Assembly: GCA_049514555.1 (NCBI GenBank)
Contig: JBEKUY010000004.1
Span: 211,603 to 275,602, forward strand
DNA length: 64,000 nucleotides
Source of the DNA: JBEKUY01 sp049514555
Lineage (GTDB): Bacteria > Acidobacteriota > Terriglobia > Acidiferrales > UBA7541
Direction: 5' to 3'
Below, one piece after another: positions 51,127-59,119 of the stretch. The translations under genes were made by a program, and so were the position numbers. Under the pieces are notes generated by a model. It did no database searches and was not told where the DNA came from. It was given only the letters and a program-made list of their open reading frames with translations. How positions within the stretch are numbered: position 1 is the stretch's first letter; every line of letters begins with the position of its first letter.

Positions 51127-52791
51127 ATGCGAAAGCTTGGGACGGCGATTGTTTTCCTCGCCCTTTTTGTGGGCGTAGCCCCGGCGCGTGCCGCCGATCA
51201 ACCCACAACAATGGATCAGGTGATTGACCGCATCACGGCCAGTGAGAACGCGCTCAACATCCGCATGCGCAAGTATCAGCCGCTCGTGGAAACCTATATC
51301 CAGAATCTGAAACCCGACAAGGCACTCGGCACTGTCCCCAACGGCGACAAGTATTTTCTTGGCCGGGCCGATTTCTCGAAGGGTGTGGAGCTCGTCTCGC
51401 TCAGTGAAGCGCAGGGCGGGGGCAAGAAAGTTTTCAGCTCCATCGGCAGTTTCTTCTCCTTTTCGATGGAATATCTCCCCGACGGCTTCCTGCAGATGAT
51501 CTTCATCGACACGAACGGCTTTGACAAGCAGCACTACCGCTTTGACTACGTGCGCCGCGAATTCCTCGGCGAAGTCCGCTGTTTGGTGTTCGACGTCACT
51601 CCGCTGCCCAAGTCCGGCAAAGGCCGCTTTCTCGGCCGCATCTGGGTCGAGGACCAGGATTACAACATCGTCCGTTTCAACGGTGGCTATACCGGAGGCG
51701 GGCACACGAGCTTCTACTTCCATTTCGATAGTTGGCGGACGAATGTGCAGCCCGGCATGTGGATGCCTTCCTTCGTCTATAGCGAGGAATCGGATCTGCA
51801 CCCTGCCCTTGCTCGCTCGGTCCGCTTCAAGGCTCAAACGCGCCTTTGGGGATACAACCTGGGTCACGCGCTGCAGGAGCAGGAGCTGAGTAAGATTTTG
51901 GTCGAAACGCCTGTCAACGACGAGAGCAGGACCGCCAACGACCTGGCGCCCGTGCAGGCGCAGCGCTCCTGGGACCGCCAGGCGGAAGAAAACGTCGCGG
52001 ACCGCTTGGAACGCATCGGCCTGATCGCTCCGCGCGGCGAAGTCGATAAGATCTGCGAAACTGTCGTCAACAACCTGGAAGTTACCAACAACCTCGATAT
52101 CCAGCCTGAAGTCCGCTGCCGCGTGCTCATGACCACCACGCTCGAGTCCTTCACCCTGGGCCACACCATCGTGCTCAGCCGCGGTTTGATCGACGTCCTT
52201 CCGGACGAAGCCAGCCTCGCGACCGTCATCGCCCACGAGTTGGGGCACGTCATCCTTGGCCATCGCATGGACTCGCAGTACGCCTTCTTCGATCGCTTGC
52301 TCGTGGACGACAAGAACAGTTTCCGTCATTTCATCTTCGCCCGCGATCCGGGCGAGGAGCTGGCCGCCAACCAGAAGGCCATCGAGCTTCTGCGGAACTC
52401 GCCTTACAAGGATCAGATGGGCTCGGCGGGCCTGTTCTTGCAAGCCCTCGACTCCCGGGTGAAGGAACTCCCGAACTTGGTGAGTCCGCACCTCGGTAAC
52501 CGTGTTCCGGAGCCTGGCGAACTGAAATCGGTCGCCCTGCCGGACTCAAAGAGCAACCCGCAGAAAATCGCGGCGCTGCCCATCGGGGGGCGCATCAAAC
52601 TCGACCCTTGGAACGATAAGCTTGAAATCCTCAAGAACAAGCCGGTGGGGATTGTGGCCGAGCGCGAAAAGTTGCCTTTCGAAGTGACCCCCTTCATGCC
52701 CTATTTGACTCGCTACGGAAGCGACACGACCAAGCCCGCTCAGGCGGTCGCCGCGGACTCGAAGGGCGATCCGGCCAAGAAGCCCGAGTGA
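51127..52791 (+). CDS. M48-family metalloprotease with large N-terminal domain
   Basis: 554 residues from the ATG at 51127, with a signal peptide (AIVFLALFVGVAPARAA). Residues about 30-290 form a beta-rich domain that looks like the LolA/outer-membrane lipoprotein-sorting fold (GEVRCLVFDVTPLPKSGKG, FLGRIWVEDQDYNIVRFNGG). The C-terminal part is an M48 peptidase with His370-Glu371-x2-His374 (HELGHVILGH) and a third-ligand candidate near Glu411 in GEELAANQKA, where the usual Asp is Asn. M48 periplasmic enzymes such as BepA and LoiP act in outer-membrane quality control. The gene follows the TonB-family gene by 17 bp. Confidence 0.85.
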   Translation: MRKLGTAIVFLALFVGVAPARAADQPTTMDQVIDRITASENALNIRMRKYQPLVETYIQNLKPDKALGTVPNGDKYFLGRADFSKGVELVSLSEAQGGGKKVFSSIGSFFSFSMEYLPDGFLQMIFIDTNGFDKQHYRFDYVRREFLGEVRCLVFDVTPLPKSGKGRFLGRIWVEDQDYNIVRFNGGYTGGGHTSFYFHFDSWRTNVQPGMWMPSFVYSEESDLHPALARSVRFKAQTRLWGYNLGHALQEQELSKILVETPVNDESRTANDLAPVQAQRSWDRQAEENVADRLERIGLIAPRGEVDKICETVVNNLEVTNNLDIQPEVRCRVLMTTTLESFTLGHTIVLSRGLIDVLPDEASLATVIAHELGHVILGHRMDSQYAFFDRLLVDDKNSFRHFIFARDPGEELAANQKAIELLRNSPYKDQMGSAGLFLQALDSRVKELPNLVSPHLGNRVPEPGELKSVALPDSKSNPQKIAALPIGGRIKLDPWNDKLEILKNKPVGIVAEREKLPFEVTPFMPYLTRYGSDTTKPAQAVAADSKGDPAKKPE

Positions 52792-52818
52792 AGAGCAGGT
52801 TCCTTCCGGACTGATTCG

Positions 52819-52844
52819 GCCCGGGGCACACTCCCGTTCCGGGC
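52819..52844 (+). terminator. Possible terminator hairpin after the M48 protease gene
   Basis: GCCCGG pairs with CCGGGC around a 14-base loop, followed by a short T-rich stretch (CCTTTTC). The stem is only six base pairs and the tract is weak, so this is a modest candidate. Confidence 0.35.
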
Positions 52845-52949
52845 GGGTTCCTTTTCACAACGCAGTTTCGGCCGCACCAGGGGTCAAGACGCGTTCTTCG
52901 GAACTCTCAGCGGTCCAACGCACGCAAGCCGGCAGGCAGACTGAACTCC

Positions 52950-53336
52950 TCAGCGCCCTCCCCATCCTTTGGAGTACAAGGAATGGGCGCCTGGCGAGAC
53001 CGGCGTCCAGAACTCCACTCCCCAGAAGGGCAGATTCGGCTCGAGCAACTGAAGGCCGAAATGCCACATCTCGTGGCTGCGCCAAACTACGAGCGCTTCG
53101 GCGCTCCGCCCGCTCTCGGGATTGATGAGGCGCACGAACTCATAGAGCGGCAGGGCCGCCGCCGCCACTGCCATGCAGCCCGACTCGCTGACGTCCACGG
53201 TCACCGCATCGGCTCGATGAAGTAAGGAATCCTCTTGCCATTCGACCAGAAGTCTCACTCGGGCTATGAAACGTTGGTGCCTTCGCTGGCGTTTCCAGCG
53301 GCGGGCTAACAGGGTAACGCGGGGCGTCGTAGCCAT
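52950..53336 (-). CDS. PilZ-domain c-di-GMP receptor
   Basis: 128 residues with GGAGG six bases before the ATG. Both c-di-GMP-binding signatures are present: R18-x3-R22 in RRHQRF and D48-x-S50-x2-G53 in VDVSESG, 26 residues apart as in functional PilZ proteins. It is a single-domain protein, so it probably works by binding a partner. The window also encodes a large GGDEF/HD-GYP enzyme that could set its ligand level. It is convergent with the TonB/M48 unit and divergent from the sugar-binding protein gene. Confidence 0.82.
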   Translation of the reverse strand: MATTPRVTLLARRWKRQRRHQRFIARVRLLVEWQEDSLLHRADAVTVDVSESGCMAVAAAALPLYEFVRLINPESGRSAEALVVWRSHEMWHFGLQLLEPNLPFWGVEFWTPVSPGAHSLYSKGWGGR

Positions 53337-53596
53337 GTGCGGCCTCCGCTATGGACAGTGGCTCTACATAGGAGGCATTTAACATAGAGCCGTGATTTGC
53401 CCGGGTCAATAGTACTTTCCTTGAAAAATCCCCCCCTTGAAACCCCCCTCCACCTGTCCGGAGGATCAGGTGCTGCTCCCCGCGCTGCCCGCGTTCACCA
53501 GCGACTGGAGCGGCTTCCCGCAACAACAGCAGTTTTCTGGTTGCGGTCAACCGCTGCCGATGTTAACTTCCACATCACCATTTCAGGAGTGACAAG

Positions 53597-54655
53597 ATGC
53601 TCGTACCTTCTTGGCGGCTCTTCGCCACGACCCTACTCGCAGCCGCCTCCATCGGCTCCCTCTCTTTTGCTCAGACCAAGCCTAAGCCGGTCCAGCGCAG
53701 TCTGCTGAAGATAGGATTCTCGATCGATACGCTGAAAATCGAGCGCTGGCAGACCGACGTCGCTCAGTTTCAGAAGCGCGCGCAGGAACTGGGCGCCAAG
53801 GTGCTCGTCGAGGACGCCGAGGGCAGCGACGACGTGCAGTTCCGGCAGGCGCAGAAACTGATTGGTTCCGGGATCAACGTCCTGGTGCTTGTCGCGCACG
53901 ATACCGACAAAGCAGCGCGCATCGTTCGCGCGGCAAAGGCCCGGCACGTGCCCGTGCTTTGTTATGATCGTCTCGTCCGCAACAGCGATGTGGATTTTTA
54001 CGTCGGGTTCGACAACTTTGCCGTCGGCAAGCTACAGGCTGCCGCTCTCACGCAGCTCGCCCCCAAGGGGAACTACGTTCTCATCGGCGGCTCTCCGGTG
54101 GACTTCAACGCCAAGGCCGCGCGGGAGGGGCAGATGGCCGTGCTCAAGCCCCTGATCGATCGCGGAGACATCAAGATCGTCTCCGACTTCTGGGTCACCG
54201 ACTGGAATCCGCTCGAGGCTTACGTGCAGATGGGTGGCGCCCTTGATTCAACCAAAGGCGACGTCACTGCGGTCGTGGCTTCCAATGACGGCACTGCCGG
54301 AGGCGCCGTCCAGGGTCTGGAAAACTACAAACTTGCCGGAAAGGTCCTCGTGTCCGGCCAGGACGCTGACTTGGCTGCGATCGTCCGTATCTTCGACGGC
54401 ACTCAGACGATGACCGTTTACAAGCCGCTCGGCAACGCCGCGAAGCAGGCCGCCGAGATTGCCGTGCGTCTGGCGAGAGGCAGGCGCGTCAAGGCTGCCT
54501 CGTCGGTCTCCAACGGAGCCAAGAAAGTGCCGGCCATCCTGCTTCCTACGATTGCGGTGACCAAAGAAAACGTCGTGCAAACGGTCATCAAGGACGGCTT
54601 CCAGAACCTGGATACCATCAAGCAGAATCTGCCCAAGGAAAAGTGGCCTGAGTAG
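53597..54655 (+). CDS. Periplasmic sugar-binding protein (XylF/RbsB-like)
   Basis: 352 residues, AGGAG eight bases upstream. A signal peptide (TTLLAAASIGSLSFAQ) is followed by a periplasmic-binding fold type 1: KIGFSIDTLKIERWQTDV, VEDAEGSDDVQFRQAQKLI, PVLCYDRLVRNSDVDFYVGF and VVASNDGTAGGAVQGL, a D-xylose-binding (XylF) pattern. It should deliver a pentose or uronate-derived sugar to an ABC transporter. No ABC ATPase or permease gene is beside it, so it works with distant partners or as a sensor. Downstream genes point to sugar acid metabolism. Confidence 0.9.
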   Translation: MLVPSWRLFATTLLAAASIGSLSFAQTKPKPVQRSLLKIGFSIDTLKIERWQTDVAQFQKRAQELGAKVLVEDAEGSDDVQFRQAQKLIGSGINVLVLVAHDTDKAARIVRAAKARHVPVLCYDRLVRNSDVDFYVGFDNFAVGKLQAAALTQLAPKGNYVLIGGSPVDFNAKAAREGQMAVLKPLIDRGDIKIVSDFWVTDWNPLEAYVQMGGALDSTKGDVTAVVASNDGTAGGAVQGLENYKLAGKVLVSGQDADLAAIVRIFDGTQTMTVYKPLGNAAKQAAEIAVRLARGRRVKAASSVSNGAKKVPAILLPTIAVTKENVVQTVIKDGFQNLDTIKQNLPKEKWPE

Positions 54656-54763
54656 TATCGGTTTTGCAGTTCCATCCCGGCCCCCTTAGAATCGATCCTT
54701 GATTTCTTCTCGTGGCGCGGCCACGCATTCCAGATGGCAAGAAACGAATGAATGGAGGGAGCA

Positions 54764-55258
54764 ATGTTGACTCGAAGGAAAGATGTTCGTTGGAGCGTCC
54801 TGCTGCTGGTCGCACTGGCGCTCGGCGTGATCTCTGCCGGACCGGCGTGGGCGCAGGCCCCGGCTCCGTCCGGGGCTTCCGCTAAAGAGCCGTCCGTGAA
54901 CCAGACCTACCAGGTGGAGTACTACTACAAGACGCACTGGGGCCATGCCGACGAGTGGCTCGCACTCTTCCAGAAGAATCACCTGCCGTTTCTCCAGACG
55001 CTGAAGAAGCAGGGGCGCATACTCGATATCGAGATCGAGCGGCCGCGCTACCACATGACCGAGGACGCTCGCTGGGACTTCCGCGTCACCATCACCTGGA
55101 AGAATATCGCCGCGTCAGTGGACTCCGCCGGCGAGCCCGCTCTCATCCAGAAGCTCTTCCCCGATCAGGACACCTTTAAGCGCGAGGAGCAGCGCCGCTG
55201 GGACATCATCCTCGCCCACTGGGACCTCCCCGTCGTCGAGGTCGCTCTCGAGCCTTAA
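54764..55258 (+). CDS. Small secreted protein of unknown function
   Basis: 164 residues from the ATG at 54764, with GGAGGG just upstream (an ATG at 54752 lies before this site). The N-terminus is a clear signal peptide (VLLLVALALGVISAGPAWAQ). The mature part is a compact alpha/beta protein with YQVEYYYKTHWGHADEWLALF and DFRVTITWKNIA; it looks like a dimeric alpha/beta-barrel type fold, but that is a guess. I do not recognise a family. It lies 108 bp after the sugar-binding protein, with matching orientation. Confidence 0.65.
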   Translation: MLTRRKDVRWSVLLLVALALGVISAGPAWAQAPAPSGASAKEPSVNQTYQVEYYYKTHWGHADEWLALFQKNHLPFLQTLKKQGRILDIEIERPRYHMTEDARWDFRVTITWKNIAASVDSAGEPALIQKLFPDQDTFKREEQRRWDIILAHWDLPVVEVALEP

Positions 55259-55578
55259 CCGGGCGCGTGACTGTACGGCTTGTCCCGTTAGCGCGCCATC
55301 CAGGCATTGGGTCCAGTTAGCTGATGGGGAAGCCCAGTTGTTCCGCCAGCACCTCAGTTTACGGTGCTATTGCGCAGGAAACTGGGCCTCTGAACTATGC
55401 CTTGCCCGATCTTCCGCGCCAGGCCTTAGAATAGCTGTACGAGACGGAAGCGAGGGTCGCGCGACGGCACAACCGATGGAAACGGCGCATAGAGGGAACT
55501 GATCGCAAGCGGTCGAAAGCGGAGTCAGAACCGTGTTCCTTTTCCTGCGCCGTGAGTCAAGGCAAAGGGAGACTACAC
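55259..55578. other. 320-bp gap before the KduI/IolB-like gene
   Basis: No supported gene. The antisense open frame that crosses it runs into the next gene and has no coding character. A promoter for the uronate genes would be expected here, but no clear elements can be read. Confidence 0.4.
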
Positions 55579-56406
55579 ATGTGCGCTCAATCGCAGGCTG
55601 CTTTTGACAAAATGATTTTCCATAAGACGAACGTAAAGATCGGCCGCCATCTCTTCGTCTCACCTGAGAACAGTGCCATGCGGCACCTGAGCTACGGACG
55701 CATCATCTTGGACTCGACGGGACCCGCTGTTTCATTTCTCAATGGAAATCGCGAAACCGGGTTGATCTGTCTGTCGGGTGAAGCCGACGTGAAAGTGGGT
55801 ACCACCCAGCTTCAGCTTGGCCAGTACGATGCAATCTACATTCCGCGGGATTCCTCGGTGGACATCCGCACCAAAACGCATGTGGACATAGCGGAATTCT
55901 CGGCCGATGTGGAGCGCCGTTATCCCTTTCAGATCGTGCGTTTCGCGGAGATTTCGAAGAATCCTGGCCTGAAATTCAGCACCGGCGGGCCAGGGTCCAC
56001 CCGGCATCTGTGCATGTTGCTTGCAAAAAATATCGAGGCGGGAAGACTGATAGCCGGTTTCACGCAGTCCGATCCGGGGAACTGGACGAGTTGGCCGCCG
56101 CACGAACATGCCGACATGCTGGAAGAGATGTACGTCTATTTTGACATGCCTGCGCCGGCTTACGGCATTCAGCTCGTTTACGGGGATGCCGAGTACCCGG
56201 AACTGGCTACGGTGGTTCGGGACGGCGACGCCGTCCTCATGCCGAGAGGATACCATCCGAATGTTTCGATCCCGGGCCATCGCATCAGTTTCCTTTGGGC
56301 CATGGCGGCTCATCGGGAAGTGGAAGACCGCCAGTTTGGCGTGGTCAACGTGCAGCCGGGGTTCGACCAAGGGTCTTCGGGCCTAGAGGCCGGCCGGAAG
56401 AAGTGA
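55579..56406 (+). CDS. KduI/IolB-family sugar-acid isomerase
   Basis: 275 residues from the ATG at 55579, with GGGAG about eight bases upstream. A bicupin protein: metal ligands His175, His177 and Glu182 (PHEHADMLEE, HxHx4E) and His226 (PRGYHPN) match the zinc site of KduI. EEMYVYFDM and SFLWAMAAHREVEDRQF also resemble KduI, while WPPHEH and the DGDAVLMPRGYHP block resemble IolB. KduI turns 5-keto-4-deoxyuronate into 2,5-diketo-3-deoxygluconate, IolB isomerises 5-deoxyglucuronate. The KduD-like gene 55 bp downstream favours the uronate route. Confidence 0.82.
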   Translation: MCAQSQAAFDKMIFHKTNVKIGRHLFVSPENSAMRHLSYGRIILDSTGPAVSFLNGNRETGLICLSGEADVKVGTTQLQLGQYDAIYIPRDSSVDIRTKTHVDIAEFSADVERRYPFQIVRFAEISKNPGLKFSTGGPGSTRHLCMLLAKNIEAGRLIAGFTQSDPGNWTSWPPHEHADMLEEMYVYFDMPAPAYGIQLVYGDAEYPELATVVRDGDAVLMPRGYHPNVSIPGHRISFLWAMAAHREVEDRQFGVVNVQPGFDQGSSGLEAGRKK

Positions 56407-56461
56407 GAACTCAGCGCCCAAGTTCCAGGCTGGACGTATTGAATAGGAGCAATACAAGCGC

Positions 56462-57226
56462 ATGATCCTCGATTCATTTAGCTTGAAAGGAAAGAACGCG
56501 CTGGTAACCGGTTCACGAGTGGGCTTGGGAGCCGGCATCGCCGTGGCGCTCGCTCAAGCGGGTGCGAACGTCGTCGTGCACGGCAGGGACGCGAACCGCA
56601 TCGAGGAAGTGTGCGCGGCCGTCTCCGCGGCAGGCGCAAAAGCTGCCCGAGCCATTGCCGATGTCTCCGACGCCCGCGCGTGCGAGGATCTCGTGGAGCT
56701 CACCGTTCGCGAACTGGGCTCGATTGACATCCTGGTGAACAACGCCGGGATCATCCGGCGCTCGCCGGCGGCGGAAATGTCGATGAAGGACTGGATGGAC
56801 GTGATCGAGGTTGATTTGACCGCGGTCTTTCGCCTGTGTCAGCTCGCCGGGCGTCGCATGTTGAAACAAGGCCGCGGCAAAATCGTCAACATTGCGTCGC
56901 TGCTCTCCTTTCAGGGTGGCGTTTTTGTGCCGGCCTATGCCGCTGCGAAATCGGGTGTGGCCGGTATCACCAAGGCTCTCGCCAATGAGTGGGCGTCGAA
57001 GGGCATCAACGTCAATGCGATTGCGCCCGGCTACATGACGACGGACAACACGGCGGCGCTGCGCCAGGATCCGGAACGCAACCGCCAGATCCTGGAGAGA
57101 ATTCCGGCCGGCCGATGGGGCGAGCCGCGCGATCTGGCCGGCGCTGCCCTTTTTCTTTGCTCTTCGGCAAGCGATTACGTTCATGGACACATATTGGTGG
57201 TTGATGGGGGCTGGCTGGCGCGTTGA
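56462..57226 (+). CDS. kduD: KduD-like short-chain dehydrogenase
   Basis: 254 residues, a classical SDR. The cofactor loop is TGSRVGLG at 16-23, NNAG at 93-96, and the catalytic set is Ser146, Tyr159 and Lys163 (AYAAAKSG). The N-terminus MILDSFSLKGKNALVTG and the segment GINVNAIAPGYMTTDNTAAL are typical of 2-deoxy-D-gluconate 3-dehydrogenase (KduD), which reduces 2,5-diketo-3-deoxygluconate to 2-keto-3-deoxygluconate. Coupled with the preceding isomerase, it makes the central steps of pectin or other unsaturated uronate breakdown. A different SDR role cannot be excluded. Confidence 0.85.
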   Translation: MILDSFSLKGKNALVTGSRVGLGAGIAVALAQAGANVVVHGRDANRIEEVCAAVSAAGAKAARAIADVSDARACEDLVELTVRELGSIDILVNNAGIIRRSPAAEMSMKDWMDVIEVDLTAVFRLCQLAGRRMLKQGRGKIVNIASLLSFQGGVFVPAYAAAKSGVAGITKALANEWASKGINVNAIAPGYMTTDNTAALRQDPERNRQILERIPAGRWGEPRDLAGAALFLCSSASDYVHGHILVVDGGWLAR

Positions 57227-57307
57227 GGTGCCCGGATAACACTTACGATCGAATCGAAACACGACTGCCGCTGCAGTCGGCGGCTTTCCCCTTCGCGGGA
57301 GTGAAAC

Positions 57308-58483
57308 ATGAAGCGCATCCTGATTGCTTTCTTCGTTGCCTTTGCGCTTGGTCTTTTCTGCATGTCGTGTCCGGCCGCGGCTGTTTCTCCGGCCGTTACC
57401 GTCACCGTACGAAATCCGATCGACGTGGCGCGGCCGAGTGAGACGGTCGTCCTCCGGGCCGCGGACCTGCGCCGCCTTCTAACTGTGGACGACATCCGCC
57501 GCGTCCACGTTTACGACCAGCTTTCCGGCCAGGACTTGCTCACTCAGGCTGTCGACACGAATGACGACGGCGTGTTCGAGGAACTCATCTTCCAGGCGGA
57601 TTTCGCGCCGAAAGAGACCCGCAAATTTGTCCTCGTTGTCGGCGAACGGCACATTCCGCGCCCGGAAGACTTCAAGGCCTACGGCCGTTTCGTGCAGGAG
57701 CGGCGCGATGATTTCGCCTGGGAGAACGACCGTATCGCTCACCGGATGTATGGTGCGGCCCTGGAGACTTGGGCGCAGGAGCCGCTGACGAGCAGCGCTG
57801 TCGACGTGTGGACCAAGCGAGTGCCGCGGCTGGTCGTCAATAACTGGTACATGGTGGATGATTATCACCAGGATCACGGCGAGGGCGGCGACTTCTATTC
57901 CGCGGGTACCACGCGCGGTTGCGGTGGCAACGGCATTTGGGCCGGTAACCGCCTCTATCCCTCCGCGAACTTCCACGGCTCGCGATTGCTGGCGAATGGC
58001 CCGATTCGCGTGATGTTCGAACTCATCTATCCTGCCTGGGACGCTGCAGGCGTTCGAATCTCTGAGGTCAAGCGGATCACTTTGGATGCCGGCCAGAACT
58101 TCAACCGTTTCGAAAGTCGCTATCGCGTTGAGAACGGCAGCCGCGAGCTGACGGACGCGATCGGCATCAGAAAGGGCCCCAGTCCCTCGATGTCCGCCTC
58201 CCGCGAACGAGCCTCGCTTCGCACATGGGAGGCGCTTCCCGGCGATGCCGGATCACTCGGACAGGCCGTCATTCTCGACCCCGCGAATCTCCTGGCCTTC
58301 ACCGAGGACCAGAGCAATTTCCTGGTCACGGCGAAGATCCCGGCAAATGGGACGATCGCGTACTATGCCGGTTTCGGTTGGGGCAAGAACGGCTTCCCCA
58401 CGGTGGAAGACTGGGACCGTTACGTCGCTCAATACGCGGCACGATTGCGATCCCCGGTCGAAGTGACCGTAGCCGCACGGTAG
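57308..58483 (+). CDS. DUF4861 secreted protein
   Basis: 391 residues with a signal peptide (IAFFVAFALGLFCMSCPAAA) and GGGAG before the ATG. The mature protein matches DUF4861: RIAHRMYGAALETW, RLVVNNWYMVDDYHQDHGEG and GCGGNGIWAGNRLYPSANF, then a beta-rich second half. The family occurs near polysaccharide and uronate utilisation genes, often with KduI/KduD homologues, and may be a lyase- or hydrolase-like surface enzyme; none of this is proven. It closes the uronate group here. Confidence 0.85.
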   Translation: MKRILIAFFVAFALGLFCMSCPAAAVSPAVTVTVRNPIDVARPSETVVLRAADLRRLLTVDDIRRVHVYDQLSGQDLLTQAVDTNDDGVFEELIFQADFAPKETRKFVLVVGERHIPRPEDFKAYGRFVQERRDDFAWENDRIAHRMYGAALETWAQEPLTSSAVDVWTKRVPRLVVNNWYMVDDYHQDHGEGGDFYSAGTTRGCGGNGIWAGNRLYPSANFHGSRLLANGPIRVMFELIYPAWDAAGVRISEVKRITLDAGQNFNRFESRYRVENGSRELTDAIGIRKGPSPSMSASRERASLRTWEALPGDAGSLGQAVILDPANLLAFTEDQSNFLVTAKIPANGTIAYYAGFGWGKNGFPTVEDWDRYVAQYAARLRSPVEVTVAAR

Positions 58484-58698
58484 CTGCGAATCGCAGGTCC
58501 AGCATTTCCAGCTCTCCCTTCCAGGCGATGAGGCCGAACAGGACGGGAAGCTGCCCAGATCATACCTAGGTACGCTCTTCAGTTTTGGCGAGGTGCACTA
58601 CACCTGATTATTTTCATTTGGGCCGAAAGCGGAGTTTGAGTGCGAAACCAATTAAGGGGTGCCGGCTGAAACTGACGAAAACATGCCCCGCAACGAAC

Positions 58699-58810
58699 TG
58701 GCGCGCCCAAGGGGATGATTTTAGGACCTTTCTCCGGCGAATTCGTGGCAGGTTTGCCACAGGTTGGGTTCCCTGCTGGGTTGACCCCTATAGCATGATT
58801 GGGAGCCCAG
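58699..58810. repeat. Module A, copy 1 (starts with a tRNA 3'-end-like decamer)
   Basis: Starts TGGCGCGCCCAAGGGG. A second copy with about 75 percent identity by eye starts at 61847, beyond the tandem-repeat gene, in the same orientation (GGTTTGCCACAGGT against GGTTTGGCACAGGT, GCATGATTGGG against GCGCGATTGGG). The first ten bases equal the reverse complement of a tRNA acceptor end with CCA. Confidence 0.65.
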
Positions 58811-58828
58811 GGGGAACTCGCGGGTGGC

Positions 58829-58853
58829 CCATCCTTCGCGGAGCGAAGGGTGG
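58829..58853. repeat. Imperfect palindrome, 11-bp stem
   Basis: CCATCCTTCGC pairs with GCGAAGGGTGG around a GGA loop, with one G-T pair. It lies between modules A and B. It may act as a terminator for the uronate operon, but no T-run follows directly, so a dispersed intergenic repeat is equally possible. Confidence 0.5.
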
Positions 58854-58896
58854 GGTCTTTCTCGCGGCTCCTGACAACCTCGCTGTGTATATAAAC

Positions 58897-58997
58897 TGGC
58901 GCGCCCGGAGGGATTTGAACTTGAGCCGTTTTGGCGGCGTCTGAGCCGACAGACGAAATCCCGAGCGGAGTCGAGGGACCTCAGGCTACACGCATCG
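58897..58997 (-). repeat. Module B, copy 1, starting with a tRNA-Arg 3'-end fragment
   Basis: Read on the minus strand, the last 24 bases (58920 to 58897) end in TTCAAAT, CCCTC, CGGGCGC, G and CCA: a T-loop, the 3' T-stem strand, a 7-base acceptor strand, discriminator and encoded CCA, as in tRNA-Arg genes with a GCGCCCG 5' acceptor. The T-stem partner is missing, so it is a fragment. The next 77 bases are shared with copy 2 at 61719 (five mismatches in 100). Such tRNA ends are classic attachment sites for integrative elements. Confidence 0.7.
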
Positions 58998-59027
58998 TCG
59001 GCCCAGGTCCAATGTGACGGGAGGTAC

Positions 59028-59040
59028 TGGCGCGCCCGGA
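59028..59040 (-). repeat. Short third copy of the tRNA 3'-end sequence
   Basis: TGGCGCGCCCGGA matches the first 13 bases of module B; identity stops after that. Located 31 bp after the end of module B copy 1. Confidence 0.5.
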
Positions 59041-59070
59041 ACCGGGAAAGATTTCACCACATGACTTGAA

Positions 59071-59098
59071 GTAGAGACGGGGCAAGCCCCGTCTCTAC
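59071..59098. terminator. Perfect 12-bp palindrome downstream of the tandem-repeat gene
   Basis: GTAGAGACGGGG pairs perfectly with CCCCGTCTCTAC around a CAAG loop. It lies just past the stop of the leftward tandem-repeat protein gene and could end its transcript; on that strand no strong T-run follows. The same kind of palindrome is often dispersed in bacterial genomes. Confidence 0.5.
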
Positions 59099-59119
59099 AG
59101 CCAAGGTTTTCCGCAGCCC

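Larger units (their letters stand above)
58484..59119. other. 636-bp repeat-rich intergenic region
   Basis: Between the DUF4861 gene and the tandem-repeat protein gene lie module A copy 1 (58699-58810), a strong hairpin (58829-58853), module B copy 1 (58897-58997), a further short tRNA-end copy (59028-59040) and a perfect palindrome (59071-59098). No gene is supported; the one long + strand frame across it consists of repeat sequence. Confidence 0.7.

Noticed and set aside
58897..58997. Intact tRNA-Arg gene on the minus strand
   Set aside because: Only the last 24 bases fit. The sequence upstream on that strand cannot form the T-stem, and no D-arm or 5' acceptor strand is found.
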